Positions 9,512-21,309 of a stretch of 64,000 nt of DNA are shown piece after piece. Source of the stretch: Agapanthus africanus. Lineage: Eukaryota > Streptophyta > Magnoliopsida > Asparagales > Amaryllidaceae. Every line of letters starts with the position of its first letter. The stretch's first letter is position 1. The notes under the pieces were generated by a model. The model searched no databases. It was not told the DNA's origin and saw nothing but the letters and a program-made list of their open reading frames with translations. The position numbers and the translations under genes were made by a program. The stretch spans positions 778,860,809 through 778,924,808 of the forward strand of contig CM057339.1 of assembly GCA_030015575.1 (NCBI GenBank), written 5' to 3'.

Positions 9512-9660
9512 ACCTCGCTTAACCGTACATTGTTTACGGGGTGCCTAGGAAAGTGTTAAAGGCGCAACCGCCGAAAGAGAAAGGGTTATTTAATTAAGGA
9601 ACTTCGCGAAAGCGTTGGACAACCTCCCCTTATCTCTGCACTTACCTGGCCTCGTGATCA
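9512..9660 (+). other. Leader block shared with Copia element D
   Basis: The core GGTTATTTAATTAAG (9,583-9,597) and the following GAACTTCGCGAAAGCGTTGG are nearly identical to the D leader (minus strand, 54,185-54,335). Upstream, GGCG-CAAC-CGCC here is matched by GGGC-TAC-GCCC in D: a small hairpin kept with different bases. It lies about 330 bp before gag. Function unknown; a structured leader RNA is one possibility. Confidence 0.6.
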
Positions 9661-9966
9661 GTGTATTTTTAAGCCCGTTTCTCGACATTGTTTAACTTCG
9701 ACAATCAAGTTCAGGAGCAGGTCTAGTAGACCTAGGTTACCCTAGATCTAGGTGTGATTGTGCATATCTTGTTTGTGATTGCTTAAGCCGTATTTCCGTA
9801 CATATCTCTGTAAATCTCTTTCTAAAAAAAAAAAATCAAAAACTTTTATAAAAAGTTGCCCTTTTGTCGCCAAATCCATTTTTCACCCACCACCCATCGC
9901 CTTTCTCCATTGACGTTTTCTTACCCTCACCTTCTCCGCTTTGACTATACTAAACTCGTTTAGTGT

Positions 9967-12084
9967 ATGTCCGCTTGGACTCGGGACACTAGCGCCCGTC
10001 TAGTCCGCGTTACGTTAGTCGCTACCGACTACGCGATCGACTCCGAAATCGATACTCCGTCCACTCCTCTTTCACCCCTTCCTTTGCCGGCCAACTCCGA
10101 CGTTGACCGGAATTCTGTTCATACATCTTCACCTTCACCTTCACCTTCACCAACCTCTTCTTCCGCGATGTCAAGATTTAATCCGAACATCTTTTTGACC
10201 ACCGCTGGATTGGCTCCACCTCCTACGGAGACCAATCTTCCACCACCTCCGCCTGTTGTAGCGCCGCAGCGAATCGCGCTCCAGGATCGTTTCTACCCCA
10301 CCCGTTCTGCACTTCCCACCTGCCTTTCTCTTCCTCCGGCCAATGGGGACAACTTTGAAATTAAGCCCCATTTCATCAACATGCTTCTACGTTTTCATGG
10401 GCTTGAAACTGAAGATGCCTATATCTTCATCAATAAATTTCAAAATGTCTGTGCCATGATGAAAACCACCCAGCTGTCGGACGATGCTATACGTCTACGG
10501 GTCATTCCGTTCACTTTATGCGATCTTGCTGAAAAATGGCTGTATAGCACCGCTTCCCACTCAATCACCAGCTGGGACGAGTTTGTTAAAGCGTTTCTGA
10601 AAAAATTCTATCCAAATCATAAGACCGCAAGAATTCGAAATGAAATCAACCAATTCTCCCAGCTTCCTTCTGAACCCTTCTGGAAGTGCTTTGACCGGTA
10701 CAAAGACCTTCTTGTTCAGTGTCCTCACCACGGTATAGAGAAATGGAAACTCTGCCAAACCTTATACGAGGGACTGAACCCAGCAACGAAGCAGTTGCTG
10801 GAAACCATCTGTCAGGGCCACTTCCTATCGAAATCTGACGAGGAAGCGTGGCAGTTCTTTGACGATCTTACGGAGCAAACGCTACAGTGGGAGAGCACAA
10901 GACCGACTTCTTCTTCTTCTACCTCCACTTCTACCGGTCAGTCTAGGGTAGGAATCCACCAACTTGACGTCTCTATTGCGATGAAAGCTGAAATGGCTGC
11001 TATAACACGAAAGCTTGAAGCAATAGAGAGCAAATTTTCTGCTCCTCCTCCTGCCCCTGTTCTCCCCCTTCGTACCATCTGCGCTTGTTGTTCCGATCCT
11101 TCCCACTTGACCGAAGAGTGTCCTTACAATCCACCCTCGCAAGGACAGGATCAGGTTAATGCTGCCTTCCAGCAAAGACCGAGGAATGATCCATACTCTT
11201 CCACCTACAATCCCGGTTGGAGGAACCACCCCAATTTCGCCTGGAATCAGAATCAGAATCAATTCCAAGGCAACAATTTCCAAAGGGCCCCTCCACCGCA
11301 ACAACAAGCGCCACAACAAACTCAACATCAATATCAACAGCCCTTCCAACCCCAACCTTTCCAAAACCAGACGAACAATTTTGCACCCAACAACTCTTTT
11401 CCACCAAACAACTTTGTTCCGTCAAACACTGATAAGGTTTCCTCGCTCGAGCGAAGTCTGGAGGCGTTTGTTAAACAATCGACTCAATCCACCGCCAACA
11501 TCCAGTCTTCGATCCAATCTTTAGTGCAACACACCGCCGCACACGGGCAGAGCATCAAGACCATCGAGGCCCAGATTGCACAGCTGAACGCGGCCTTGAG
11601 CAAGCGAGAGAAGGGGAAGCTCCCATCCCAGCCACTTCCAAATCCCGGTCACCCACATAATGCACATGTTGCTCTTGAACAACAAAACCATAATGTGAGT
11701 GCCGTGACTACACTGAGATCGGGAAGGATGCTACAAAACAACATTGGCAAGCGAATCAACGATGACACCCCGGCCGCCGCTGCTTCTTCTTCTTCTTCTT
11801 CTTCTTCTTCTTCGTCTTCCGAGCCTATTCTCCGTTCTTCAACAGGCTCTCCTTCCTCTTCTTCTGCTCTGAACGGACCCACTTCTCATTCCACGAAGAC
11901 ACCTATTCTGGGATCCGTTCCAACTCCAAAATCTCCTCCTCCAGCATTAGACTCAACCAATTTTCAAAATGTTCCATTTCCAAACCGGTTGAGGTCTAAT
12001 AAACAAAATCCTCAAATGGAGAAGATTCTGGAGTTATTCAAGCAGGTTAACATTAATATTCCTCTTTTAGATGCTGTCCAACTG
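9967..12084 (+). CDS. gag: Athila gag
   Basis: Gag forms the virus-like particle. The ATG at 9,967 follows an in-frame TAG six bases upstream, so the start is well set. About residues 1-110 are Pro/Ser-rich and low complexity. The capsid-type retrotransposon gag domain is about residues 125-310 (LRFHGLETEDAYIFINKF, EKWLYS, FLKKFYP, FDRYKDLL, LYEGL). A zinc knuckle CxxCxxxxHxxxxC (CACCSDPSHLTEEC) is near residue 375, then a Gln/Asn-rich stretch and a poly-Ser tract from a TCT microsatellite (about 11,783-11,819). The codon run continues into the solo LTR at 12,083 and meets TAA at 12,085-12,087; this stop is not Athila's own. Without the insert the frame continues directly into protease, so gag was the front of one long gag-pol frame. 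Confidence 0.92.
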
Positions 12085-14269
12085 TAAGTCCACGTTGCGA
12101 CCCCCGGTTCTTACGGGGAGGCGGAAACGGTATAAAATCAAAATTTTAACGCAAGAGGCAACATGGACTATGCTAGGTCGGGATCTTTACCTAAACTAAA
12201 ACTAGCATACTAAGCTAAAGAGATTTAGCTACTCGGATGAAGATGGTTATACCTAGCTTTTCTTGAACTCCTTCTCTTCAAGCTCCGGTGGTGGTCCGAT
12301 GGCTCCTTCTCGTCGTCTCCGTACGCCGAAGATAGATCCACTTGAAAGCTCCAACCTTTAGCTCCTTCTTCGTTCTTTGAAGAAACTAGTTCACTTGGTT
12401 TGCTAAACCTAGTGAACTAGAATGAGTAGAGATGATTTAGAATGGGATTTTATCTATGGTTCTTGATTCTCAACTCATGAGACAAGAGAACCATAGATCA
12501 AGAGAGGGAGCAAGAGGTTGAGGGTGAGAGCAAGAGGAGAGCTCAAGAACAAGAGAGAGAATGAGCAAGAAAGAATGAGCAACTCTTTTGTCTCTCACCC
12601 TCTCATAATCCAAAAGAAAATGATAACTCATCATATCAAAAAGTCTTATGTGATGGTAGGAAGCAACCATAACCTTATCATGTCATGCACTCATTTTACT
12701 CAAATGAATAAGCAAGAAAAAGTCTTTGGCATGAAATGATAACCATGGTTATCATGATGGTCAACTAGTCAAGCCTAGTCAACCGGTCAACAAGTCAACA
12801 AAAGTCAACAAGTCAACAAAGTCAACAAGTCAACAAAAGTCAACAAGTCAACAACCATATCACCATAATACTTAATTAATATAATAGTTAATCACATATC
12901 ATATTCTCATTAGGGTTGAGCAAAAAGTCAAAAAGTCAACGGTCAACTGTCAACAACCCTAATGAGAATCCGCTGTCTGTGCCTCCCTGTCAACTGTGCA
13001 TACACACCCGCATCCGCGTTCCGAGGAACACGAATGCAAACTGGATAAATCCAATCCCATATGGTACACTAGGATCTGGCTTAAACCAAAGCCCGCTAGT
13101 GTAAACTGTCCGGACACTGTACGTGCACAAGTGCACGGATGTGACCGAACCCTGTCGCAAAACTATGCGACCTGTCGCAATACCATGCGACCTCTACTCT
13201 TTTGCCTAAAGGCGAAAAGCTTTCTGTGTGGGACTCTAAAGACTCGACACTACGCTGGCAGTGGGTTTAACCACAGACCGCAAGCGGCACTAGCTGTGCG
13301 TAACGGTCCCCAGGTAATGCCGACAAGAAGACCGACGAGGCGAAACCCATCTGAACTCCTACTGAGCCTGAGTGTGACATTCTCCGTACAGTCCGGTCTG
13401 TTCGTCTGATACATCGCATGGCGGGCCTAGGGGGCGGTAAACGTCAGTCCCCCAATAGCGGTACAAGTCGTGCCGGAGCGAAGCCCAAAACACCCTGAGA
13501 TAACACTGGAAACCTACCAGTATATCTCGTTTGCCCTGGCCAGGGACTACTCGTGTAATGGCTCTCCTAGACACAGCGCGATGTCAACCCCCAATACCGG
13601 GAGAGACGAATCCTGTCTAACCGTCACTGCCTCCAAGTGCTTCGGGACTGCACCCAACCACCACCTGTTTGCACGACTCCTTTGAGCCGTGGTAGGGTAG
13701 TGATCAAAGTACAGTGGGAACACACCCGAGGCGAAGTGACAGTGTCAAGTCAGCGGACTAAGCTGTACTCATGTCATCTGGGAACTGATGACTGACGATA
13801 GGTATAATACCAACCTGTCAGTTCCCGACGAGTCCTGTCCAGTGTACCCGTAACCTAACGGGCACCCGCATACTATCTCAAGTACGACGTACTGACGGCT
13901 GTGGGACAGACCGTCTCCCACACTGGGATGAGAAGCGCATGCGCTGGTCTACTCCGAAGTATCGATGCCCTGTCTCGATAGTCCTGCGACCAGGGACCTG
14001 CATAAGGATGTGCTTCTAGATTACCCAGCCCCACTAGTGTGACGGCCATCACATCGCTGGTAATCAAGCAAAGATCCTAAGGGCTCCACTAATGTGTATA
14101 AGCAATATACAAAGATAAACACATACACACATTGAAGTAGAAATAAACCAAGTAGCATACTACTATTTTGAGCAAGATTGTATTTACAAGGTGAATATCC
14201 CAAGCTTCCATTAAGTAATATACATACTAGTATGATACAGTAATGGCCTCTAGGGCATATACACTAACA
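12083..14269 (-). mobile_element. Solo LTR of an Angela-like Copia element (D relative) inside Athila gag-pol
   Basis: 2,187 bp starting TGTAAGTCCACG and ending CACTAACA on the plus strand, flanked by CCAAC at 12,078-12,082 and 14,270-14,274. It is homologous over its length to the D LTRs (48,000-50,037 and 56,052-58,091), in the same minus orientation. It has no internal region and no second LTR, so it was left by LTR-LTR recombination. It is younger than element B. It carries the GTTCC-GA-GGAAC hairpin near 13,015-13,032 and a cluster of TTGAC (W-box) cores at 12,759-12,952. Confidence 0.95.
12759..12952 (-). promoter_or_regulatory. W-box cluster in solo LTR
   Basis: About fifteen GTCAA (TTGAC in LTR sense) cores, eleven of them in 12,759-12,852 as a GTCAACAA-type short tandem repeat and four at 12,926-12,952. 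TTGAC is the core bound by plant WRKY factors. D LTRs have fewer (about four near 48,605-48,655). Regulatory meaning is inferred. Confidence 0.5.
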
Positions 14270-14273
14270 CCAA

Positions 14274-17200
14274 CAAGTCCCGTCCTACGCGAAAATCTTA
14301 AAGGACTTGTGCACGAAAAAGAGGAAGTCTCAGGTACCCAAGAAAGTTTTCTTGGCTAGTGCTGTGAGTGATGCCCTTACCCAATCTTTACCACAAAAAC
14401 GGAAGGACCCTGGCTGTCCTACGATTTCAATTACCATTGGGGATAAGAACATCAACCGCGCACTATTAGATCTTGGTGCCAGTGTTAACCTGCTTCCGTA
14501 TTCAGTATACGAGCAATTAGGCGTCGGAGAGTTGAAACCTACACACTGCACTCTCCAAATGGCCGACCGATCGATCACCCATCCTAGGGGTGAGTTAGAG
14601 GATGTGTTAATAAAAGTCAGGGACTTCATATTCCCCGTTGACTTCATTGTCTTAGATACACAGCCTGTAGCTAACCCCCGGAATCAAATTCCGGTGATAC
14701 TCGGTCGCCCATTTCTCGCAACCTCAAATGCTGTGATCAATTGTCGCAATGGTTCAATGAACCTCTCTTTTGGAAATATGACGATTGAACTCAACATTTT
14801 TAGGTTAGGGAATCAGCCCGCCGAACCTAATGCTCATATACTGGACGTCTGCTCGATCCAGGAGATCACCCCCGAAGAGTGTGAATTCGAGGAGTTTCTG
14901 TTCGAACACGATAATCTTGACGCCACTAGTGCATTTCTCTTCGAACCTGCTGCTGTTTCTGCGCCCGATAACGAATACGAGTGTTTCACGTTCTCGAACG
15001 ATCTTAGCCGCGCACAACCCGAGTTTGAATCCTTCGACTTTCCGGATGAGTTACCTGAACCATCCGACTCGGTTGCCTACACTCGTTTTGAACCTTTGCT
15101 GGAATCCTTTGAGTTCGAGACCCTTGCACCAGTCTTACCTTCCATCATTTCACCTCCAACGCTCGAACTCAAGCCGTTGCCGTCTCACCTTAAGTACGCT
15201 TACTTAGGTGAGAACGAGACCCTCCCTGTCATCATTTCGGCTTCTCTAGCTCCCGAGCAAGAGAAAGCCCTTCTCGCGGTCTTGCACAGCAACAGGCAAG
15301 CTTTTGGCTGGTCCATGGCGGACATCAAGGGGATTAGTCCCCTGATCGTTGAGCATCACATTCATCTGATGGATGATGCCAAACCAGCCCGGGATCCACA
15401 AAGACGTCTTAATCCAGTCATGAAGGAGGCTGTGAAGAAGGAGATCGTCAAATGCCTAGATAGTGGTATCATTTACCCTATCTCTGATAGCCAGTGGGTT
15501 AGCCCCATTAACGTTGTCCCCAAGAAGTCGGGCATCATGGTCATAACCAACGAGGCGAATGAGTTAATCCCTACTCGCACCCAAACTGGGTGGCGAGTTT
15601 GCATTGATTACAGAAAACTCAACGCCGCAACGCGGAAAGACCACTTTCCGCTACCTTTCATTGACCAGATGCTGGAACGATTGGCCGGACATGAGTACTA
15701 TTGTTTTCTTGATGGCTACTCTGGCTATAATCAAATTCTCATCGCCGAAAAAGACCAGGACAAGACCACTTTCACTTGTCCTTTCGGCACGTTTGCATAT
15801 CGACGCATGCCCTTTGGGTTATGCAATGCGCCCGCTACCTTCCAGCGGTGTATGATGGGTATTTTCTCAGACATGGTGGAAAAATTTCTGGAGATTTTCA
15901 TGGATGACTTCTCCATCTTCGGCGACTCCTTCGACGAGTGTTTGCTGCATCTTGACGCTGTCCTTACCCGCTGTAAGGACAAGAATCTCACTTTGAACTG
16001 GGAGAAATGCCACTTCATGGTGTGCGAAGGTATTGTCTTAGGACATATCATCTCGCAAAATGGCATAGAGGTTGACAAAGCAAAGATTGAGGTCATTTCC
16101 AATCTGCCTCCTCCCCGATGCGTCAGAGATATCCGAGCCTTCCTTGGCCATGCCGGTTTTTATAGACGGTTCATCAAGGACTTTAGCAAGATTGCTAGGC
16201 CCTTGACGCTTTTGCTGGCCAAGGATACACCTTTCGACTTCAACTCGAGCTGTGTGACTGCATTCGAGTCACTGAAACGCTCACTCACTTCTGCTCCCGT
16301 TCTCTCTTCTCCTGACTGGACGCACCCATTCGAGATTATGTGCGATGCATCCGACTTTGCCATCGGTGCTGTCCTTGGACAACACATCAACAAGATGCCG
16401 CACGTAATCTATTACGCTAGCCGAACCCTGAACGACGCACAACTCAATTATACAACAACTGAGAAAGAATTCTTAGCTGTTGTATTTGCTTTAGAAAAGT
16501 TCAGGCCCTACCTCATCGGCTCTCCAGTCATTGTCTACACTGACCATTCAGCTCTGCGCCATCTTTTTGCGAAGAAAGATGCTAAATCTCGGTTAATCCG
16601 TTGGATCCTCTTGCTTCAAGAGTTTGACCTTGTCATTAAGGACAAACGAGGATGTGAAAACGTAGTTGCCGACCATCTCTCACGACTTCCTTCTTCGCCT
16701 TCGCTTCCAATTCCAATTAACGACGTTTTCCCGGATGAACAACTCTTGACAGTATCGTGCGAACCCTGGTTCGCAGATATTGTGAACTATTTGGCCACGG
16801 GATTATTACCGACCGAATGGTCGAGTCAGGACAGACTTCGCTTTTTATCCCAAGTAAAACACTTTTACTGGGACGAACCCTACTTGTTCAAGTACTGTCC
16901 CGACCAGATTATTCGTCGGTGTGTCCCTGATGAGGAATTCAAGAGTGTGCTGTCATTTTGCCACGATCAAGCGTGTGGCGGGCATTTTGGGCCCAGAAAG
17001 ACAGCTGAGAAGATCTTGCAATGTGGTTTCTACTGGCCACAACTCTTCAAAGATGCTCATGACTATTGCAAGACTTGCTCCCGGTGCCAACACATGGGCC
17101 GGATATCCCGGAGGAACGAGATGCCGCTCCAACCGATCTTGGTTGTGGAGATTTTCGATGTTTGGGGGATAGACTTCATGGGGCCGTTTCCCAGCTCTTT

Positions 17201-18056
17201 TGGGAACTTGTACATCCTTCTAGCTGTTGATTACGTCTCTAAATGGGTCGAGGCTGTGCCCAGCCGGACTAACGACAACAAGGTTGTCGTTAGGTTACTT
17301 AAAGAAAACATTTTCTCACGGTTTGGGCACCCCCGAGCGATCATTAGCGACAATGGAAGTCATTTCTGCAATAGAACTTTCGAGGCCTTGATGCGGAAAT
17401 ACTCCATTAATCATAAGCTTTCTACGCCCTACCACCCCCAAACCTGCGGGCAGGCCGAAGTTTCAAATCGGCAAATCAAGCAGATATTGGAGAAGACGGT
17501 TTCCAAGAACCGTAAGGATTGGTCTCTGAAACTCACTGATGCCCTTTGGGCATTTAGAACCGCTTATAAGGCCGACCTTGGCATGTCTCCCTATCGGCTT
17601 GTGTACGGAAAAGTCTGCCACCTTCCTGTCGAAATAGAGCATCGCGCGTTTTGGGCGATAAAGGAGCTGAATCTGTCTCTTGAGGCCGCGGGCAGCCATC
17701 GGAAGCTGCAGTTGAACGAACTGAACGAGCTTAGGGATGAGGCTTACGACAACGCGGTTGTCGTTAAGAATCGAACGAAGGTGTTTCACGATAAGCACCT
17801 TTTGCGCAAAACCTTCGTACCTGGTCAGCAGGTACTGCTTTACGACACCCGACTTCACTTCCATCCTGGAAACCTCAGATCTCGCTGGAAAGGGCCGTAT
17901 TTTGTGCGGAATGTGTATCCGCAGGGCGCTGTGGATTTGGAAAATCCAAAGGACGGTTCAATTTTCAAAGTGAACGGACACCGATGCAAACCGTACCTTA
18001 GCGCCGAACCAACAGAGGAGCTCCTGTTCTTACAGGAGCCGGTTTACCTTGCATGA
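14274..18056 (+). CDS. pol: Athila pol: protease, RT, RNase H, integrase
   Basis: One open frame of about 1,260 codons; it is in phase with gag once the solo LTR is discounted, and the codon at 14,274 already belongs to it. A start inside (TTG at 14,307) is not a real start. Domains in order: protease with [12 protein letters not shown] (about 14,465) and ILGRPFL; a long acidic linker; RT with [18 protein letters not shown] and catalytic FMDDF (15,897-15,911), typical of Athila; RNase H with Asp in CDASD, Glu in TEKEF, Asp in YTDHS and Asp in VADHLS; integrase with HHCC finger (16,965-17,095), Asp in WGIDFMGP (about 17,172), Asp in ISDNG (about 17,350) and Glu in GQAEVSN (about 17,455). All catalytic residues are present. 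Length is normal for the family. It cannot be made from this copy because the LTR separates it from gag. Confidence 0.93.
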   Translation, partial: QVPSYAKILKDLCTKKRKSQVPKKVFLASAVSDALTQSLPQKRKDPGCPTISITIGDKNINRALLDLGASVNLLPYSVYEQLGVGELKPTHCTLQMADRSITHPRGELEDVLIKVRDFIFPVDFIVLDTQPVANPRNQIPVILGRPFLATSNAVINCRNGSMNLSFGNMTIELNIFRLGNQPAEPNAHILDVCSIQEITPEECEFEEFLFEHDNLDATSAFLFEPAAVSAPDNEYECFTFSNDLSRAQPEFESFDFPDELPEPSDSVAYTRFEPLLESFEFETLAPVLPSIISPPTLELKPLPSHLKYAYLGENETLPVIISASLAPEQEKALLAVLHSNRQAFGWSMADIKGISPLIVEHHIHLMDDAKPARDPQRRLNPVMKEAVKKEIVKCLDSGIIYPISDSQWVSPINVVPKKSGIMVITNEANELIPTRTQTGWRVCIDYRKLNAATRKDHFPLPFIDQMLERLAGHEYYCFLDGYSGYNQILIAEKDQDKTTFTCPFGTFAYRRMPFGLCNAPATFQRCMMGIFSDMVEKFLEIFMDDFSIFGDSFDECLLHLDAVLTRCKDKNLTLNWEKCHFMVCEGIVLGHIISQNGIEVDKAKIEVISNLPPPRCVRDIRAFLGHAGFYRRFIKDFSKIARPLTLLLAKDTPFDFNSSCVTAFESLKRSLTSAPVLSSPDWTHPFEIMCDASDFAIGAVLGQHINKMPHVIYYASRTLNDAQLNYTTTEKEFLAVVFALEKFRPYLIGSPVIVYTDHSALRHLFAKKDAKSRLIRWILLLQEFDLVIKDKRGCENVVADHLSRLPSSPSLPIPINDVFPDEQLLTVSCEPWFADIVNYLATGLLPTEWSSQDRLRFLSQVKHFYWDEPYLFKYCPDQIIRRCVPDEEFKSVLSFCHDQACGGHFGPRKTAEKILQCGFYWPQLFKDAHDYCKTCSRCQHMGRISRRNEMPLQPILVVEIFDVWGIDFMGPFPSSFGNLYILLAVDYVSKWVEAVPSRTNDNKVVVRLLKENIFSRFGHPRAIISDNGSHFCNRTFEALMRKYSINHKLSTPYHPQTCGQAEVSNRQIKQILEKTVSKNRKDWSLKLTDALWAFRTAYKADLGMSPYRLVYGKVCHLPVEIEHRAFWAIKELNLSLEAAGSHRKLQLNELNELRDEAYDNAVVVKNRTKVFHDKHLLRKTFVPGQQVLLYDTRLHFHPGNLRSRWKGPYFVRNVYPQGAVDLENPKDGSIFKVNGHRCKPYLSAEPTEELLFLQEPVYLA

Positions 18057-19737
18057 TCTTCCTCTACCTACCTCCAAACTTCGGTTATCCAGCCAAGAAC
18101 AGTGGACACTGTTCCAAATAAATTTGGGGGTATGTACAAACCATTTTGTTTATATTGGTGTATATTCTTTTTTTTTTCTTTAAAAACAAAAACAAATAAA
18201 AATTGTGTATCACTAACCGACAATTTTGAACCTTCCAACTGCTCTCTTCATGCCACGACAGTGAGGACACTGTCCAGTTTAAGTTTGGGGGTACGCTCGG
18301 TACGCATTTCTTACCTTCGCATTCATATGTATATTTTGCATCTGCATAAAAATCCATAAAATCCATAAAAATCGGAAAATTTTCTAAAAAATATAAAAAC
18401 TTTTTTGTCAAGTTAGCTTGTGGAAGAACTTTGATTCAACATTTCGACGGTTTTTGTTTGAAAAAATAGGAATAACTAGATCTTATGTTTGGATTTTGAA
18501 AACCTGAAAGATAACTCTCCTTTGAAGTTAACTATAGCTGATATACGTCTTTACATCACACTACACGTGTCGTAAGATTTTGGGAATTAGATGACAAGTC
18601 TTTCATGTTTAAACTTTTAAACAGATAATTGATTTTCTGAGGATCAAATAGGTTTGTTCTGAAATAAGTAATGTCAAGAATAGTTTATGAAGTAAAGCGA
18701 ATATGAAGGAATGTTATTGATGCCGTAATTGGAGCTAAGTCTGAAAAATAACCCATCTAAAACTTGATTGGAATGATTACACACCAAACACACCAAACAC
18801 GTCTTTTATCCAAAAAATATTTGAACTGCCAGTTATATCTCCGTTCGTATTAAATCATCTGATTTTCACGCCAAACTGTCTTTTGTTTTTGGACCTAGGT
18901 AACTTGAGTAATTAAGTCCGCTGGGGTGTTTCTACACCTAATGCCCTAAAATCAACTGGTTTGGGTGCATTGGCCCAAAGCTCGCTAAGAAGCCTAGAAA
19001 GTCCAGGTTAAAACAAAGTCAAGCAAGTGTTCTCTCCGAGTTAAAATTCCTAACGGTTCTTTGTGTGAGAATAATCTTGATAAAAGACAGGCTTTTAAAA
19101 AAATTTTTAACGAAGATATGAAGGTTTTACTCTTTGATAAAGACTATTGCACGTTCACAGAGGTGTGTATGAAATGAAAACAAGAAAAGGGTGGAGTGAA
19201 AAATACGACTTAGTTTCCTGTTAAGGAAGATAGAAATTCTGAAGTTGAAACCTTACTGGAAAACGAAACTTGAAAAATACTTAACTCTTTATAAAACTTA
19301 TGTGATCCTTTTTAAATTGTTATCTGGGCTTTATTGGGCGACATGATAACTTTATTCGACCTTTCGGGAACTTAACGACACTATTTGCGCTGCACGTAAA
19401 GACATGTAAAATCTGTAGTTAAGTAAGAAGCGAGGTGTGAAAAATAAAGGTTCGATAGTCTAGACTTAGGATTATAGAATTGTTATTTTCTAAAACAAAA
19501 CTTTAGGATTTGAATCTTAGTTATTTTACAAAACCAACTTGACCGGATTTTGTGGGTAGTATCCGCTGAAAACCCTCAGGAGACAACACTCCTCCTACTA
19601 GGGACACCTAGAGGTTAAACGGCTTGTTGCACATGCTCAGTGCAATCGCGTTCCCTGCGAAAGTGAGGTTAGGAAATTTTTTCTTGTGAATAAATGGACT
19701 TTGCTCGGGACGAGCAAATGATAAGTTTGGGGGTATT
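18057..19737 (+). other. Athila B 3' non-coding region with repeated polypurine-tract-like motifs
   Basis: 1.68 kb with no env-like or other supported frame. TTTGGGGGTA occurs at 18,123, 18,284 and 19,726. The first two are in a diverged duplication (GACACTGTTCC...TTTGGGGGTATG and GACACTGTCC...TTTGGGGGTACG). The last (19,723-19,733) is directly before the 3' LTR and is the functional-position polypurine tract. The remainder shows nothing I recognise. Confidence 0.8.
19723..19733 (+). promoter_or_regulatory. Polypurine tract of Athila B
   Basis: AAGTTTGGGGG ends four bases before the right LTR (TGTTCATATCAG at 19,738). In LTR elements this primes plus-strand DNA synthesis. Confidence 0.8.
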
Positions 19738-21309
19738 TGTTCATATCAGATTTTTGCATTTTCATACCGCCCAATTTTTATCACATTGCATATCGGTAGA
19801 TACTCTTGAGCCGTGTTTGCTAGTCAATTGCAGGTTACAGGTTCTCGGTTCTAAAACGGTAAAATTCATGGAAAACACGAAAAAATCCGGGTTCCTGCCA
19901 ACCACAGATAAAACACGGTCTCCGCCCTTCATCCGTATGTTGCCAGATATCAGTAGGAAGACAAAATGTCAAATCAATGCACAAGGCTCAATGGTAGCAC
20001 AAAATCCAAGAGATCTACGTGGAGCTCGAGGCAATCATGACAAAATCTTGACAAAAAGTCCACCTTTCCCTCAACAGAAATTCTGGAAAATTCGTGAAGC
20101 AATTATGAGAAAATACATATACCAGAATGAAGTGCACAGAAAACCAGGCCAGCACCAAAAAGCCCAAAGCCCAATTCCACAATACGGCCGTGGAAGCGCG
20201 GCCAAAGGGGGGTCTTGGCCGCGCTTCCGCGACCGTTCTGGCGCCAAAGAAAAAGTTGTTTTAGGGGTATTTTTGTCATTCTGTTTGGGTTCTGGTGGTT
20301 GCCCTAGGGTTTCATTTTTTGGCCTATAAATAGCCCAGAACTTTGTGAAGGAAAGGGTCCATTCTTGTATTTTCATTTTGCCTAGTTGTAGTGTTGTTCT
20401 TCTTCCTCTTCTCACCTCTTCTCCATTAAACTTGTAGTGAGCTTTTGAGTGAAGAGTGATGAATAAAGAAGACCATTTTTATTATCATGCTTGTCTCTTT
20501 CTTTACTTGTTGTAATGTGTTGTAATTTTAATTGTTAAGTAGTTGTTGTTATTTGCTTGATTGTTTCTTTCTTCTCTCTTTTTCTTTATCATTCATACGA
20601 CAATGATACTTACGTTCGATCCTCGCCAAGGTGAGGTCGCAAATAGTTAGTCATATTCTTCTAATCTCCTTCTTTCTATCTTCCTCTTTTGTTTTGTTTT
20701 GTTTTTCCTTATCATGAAGTGTGAGTAGTTTTATACTTGTTAGGGTAGGATAAGGGAAGTTTGAGAGAAGGAAATCTCTCTCACTCTTTCCTTGCCCAAC
20801 AACTTAAATCGACTCCCGTTAATTGAACCACAATCCGCTCCTTACGGCACCCTATCCTACATGATAGCGGTGATTCCGTAGTGAGACCGGTTGTGGTTGA
20901 ATTAACCGGAGGTTATGGATAAGAGCCAAGAACGGACGGACAAGCACCAAAAGGAAGGACTATGCGTTGGAAAGCCTAGCTTATACTCGCAAGTTCCTTC
21001 CTAGTCGTGCTAATCCCCGTTGTTGCCGATTACCGTAACACCGATATTAAGTGGGGCAACGAAAGATGTGGAGACTCCTAACTCAAACTAACCTAATCCT
21101 AACCCTAACAAGCTCTCTTTAAATATCAACTCAACACTTAGATAGTTACAAACAAAATCTGAACAACCGGACTTAACTCGTTAAAACACTTTGAAAAAGA
21201 CTCCCATCTCCCTGCGGACGACCCGTACTCAACCGGCTAGCTACAAGCGAAACCGTATTGATTGCGGTATTTAAAACTAAACTTGAACATGCATGTATCC
21301 TATCAATCA
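19738..21309 (+). repeat. Athila B 3' LTR
   Basis: 1,572 bp, the same length as 7,118-8,689, with about 13 substitutions and no length change seen. TATA box at 20,325-20,332, poly(A) signal AATAAA at 20,462-20,467. The target duplication CCAGC follows. Confidence 0.95.

Larger units (their letters stand above)
8690..9966 (+). other. Athila B leader (5' UTR) with primer site and structured elements
   Basis: 1,277 bp without a convincing gene. The primer site is at 8,692-8,709; a CCGCGG double palindrome within an inverted repeat is at 9,031-9,152; a block homologous to the leader of Copia element D is at about 9,512-9,660. GTAAGC at 9,169 and two CAG sites at 9,224-9,226 and 9,275-9,277, each after a pyrimidine-rich stretch, could be splice sites. 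An in-frame TAG at 9,961-9,963 sits just before the gag ATG. Confidence 0.7.
7118..21309 (+). mobile_element. Element B: young Athila-lineage Ty3/Gypsy retrotransposon
   Basis: A 14,192-bp element with LTRs at 7,118-8,689 and 19,738-21,309 (1,572 bp each) and 5-bp target duplications CCAGC at 7,113-7,117 and 21,310-21,314. The primer site is 2 bp after the left LTR and a polypurine tract precedes the right LTR. The LTR termini are TGAT...ATCA on the left copy and TGTT...ATCA on the right. By eye the LTRs differ at about 13 sites (99.2% identity). At a commonly used plant LTR rate this is some hundreds of thousands of years (inference). Inside are a 1.28-kb leader, gag, a solo Copia LTR, pol, and 1.68 kb of 3' non-coding DNA with no env-like frame. 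It sits in Tat element A, orientation opposite to A. Confidence 0.95.

Noticed and set aside
18057-19737. Search for an env-like gene in Athila B
   Set aside because: Some Athila elements carry one downstream of pol, but no frame of useful length or membrane segment is seen here.
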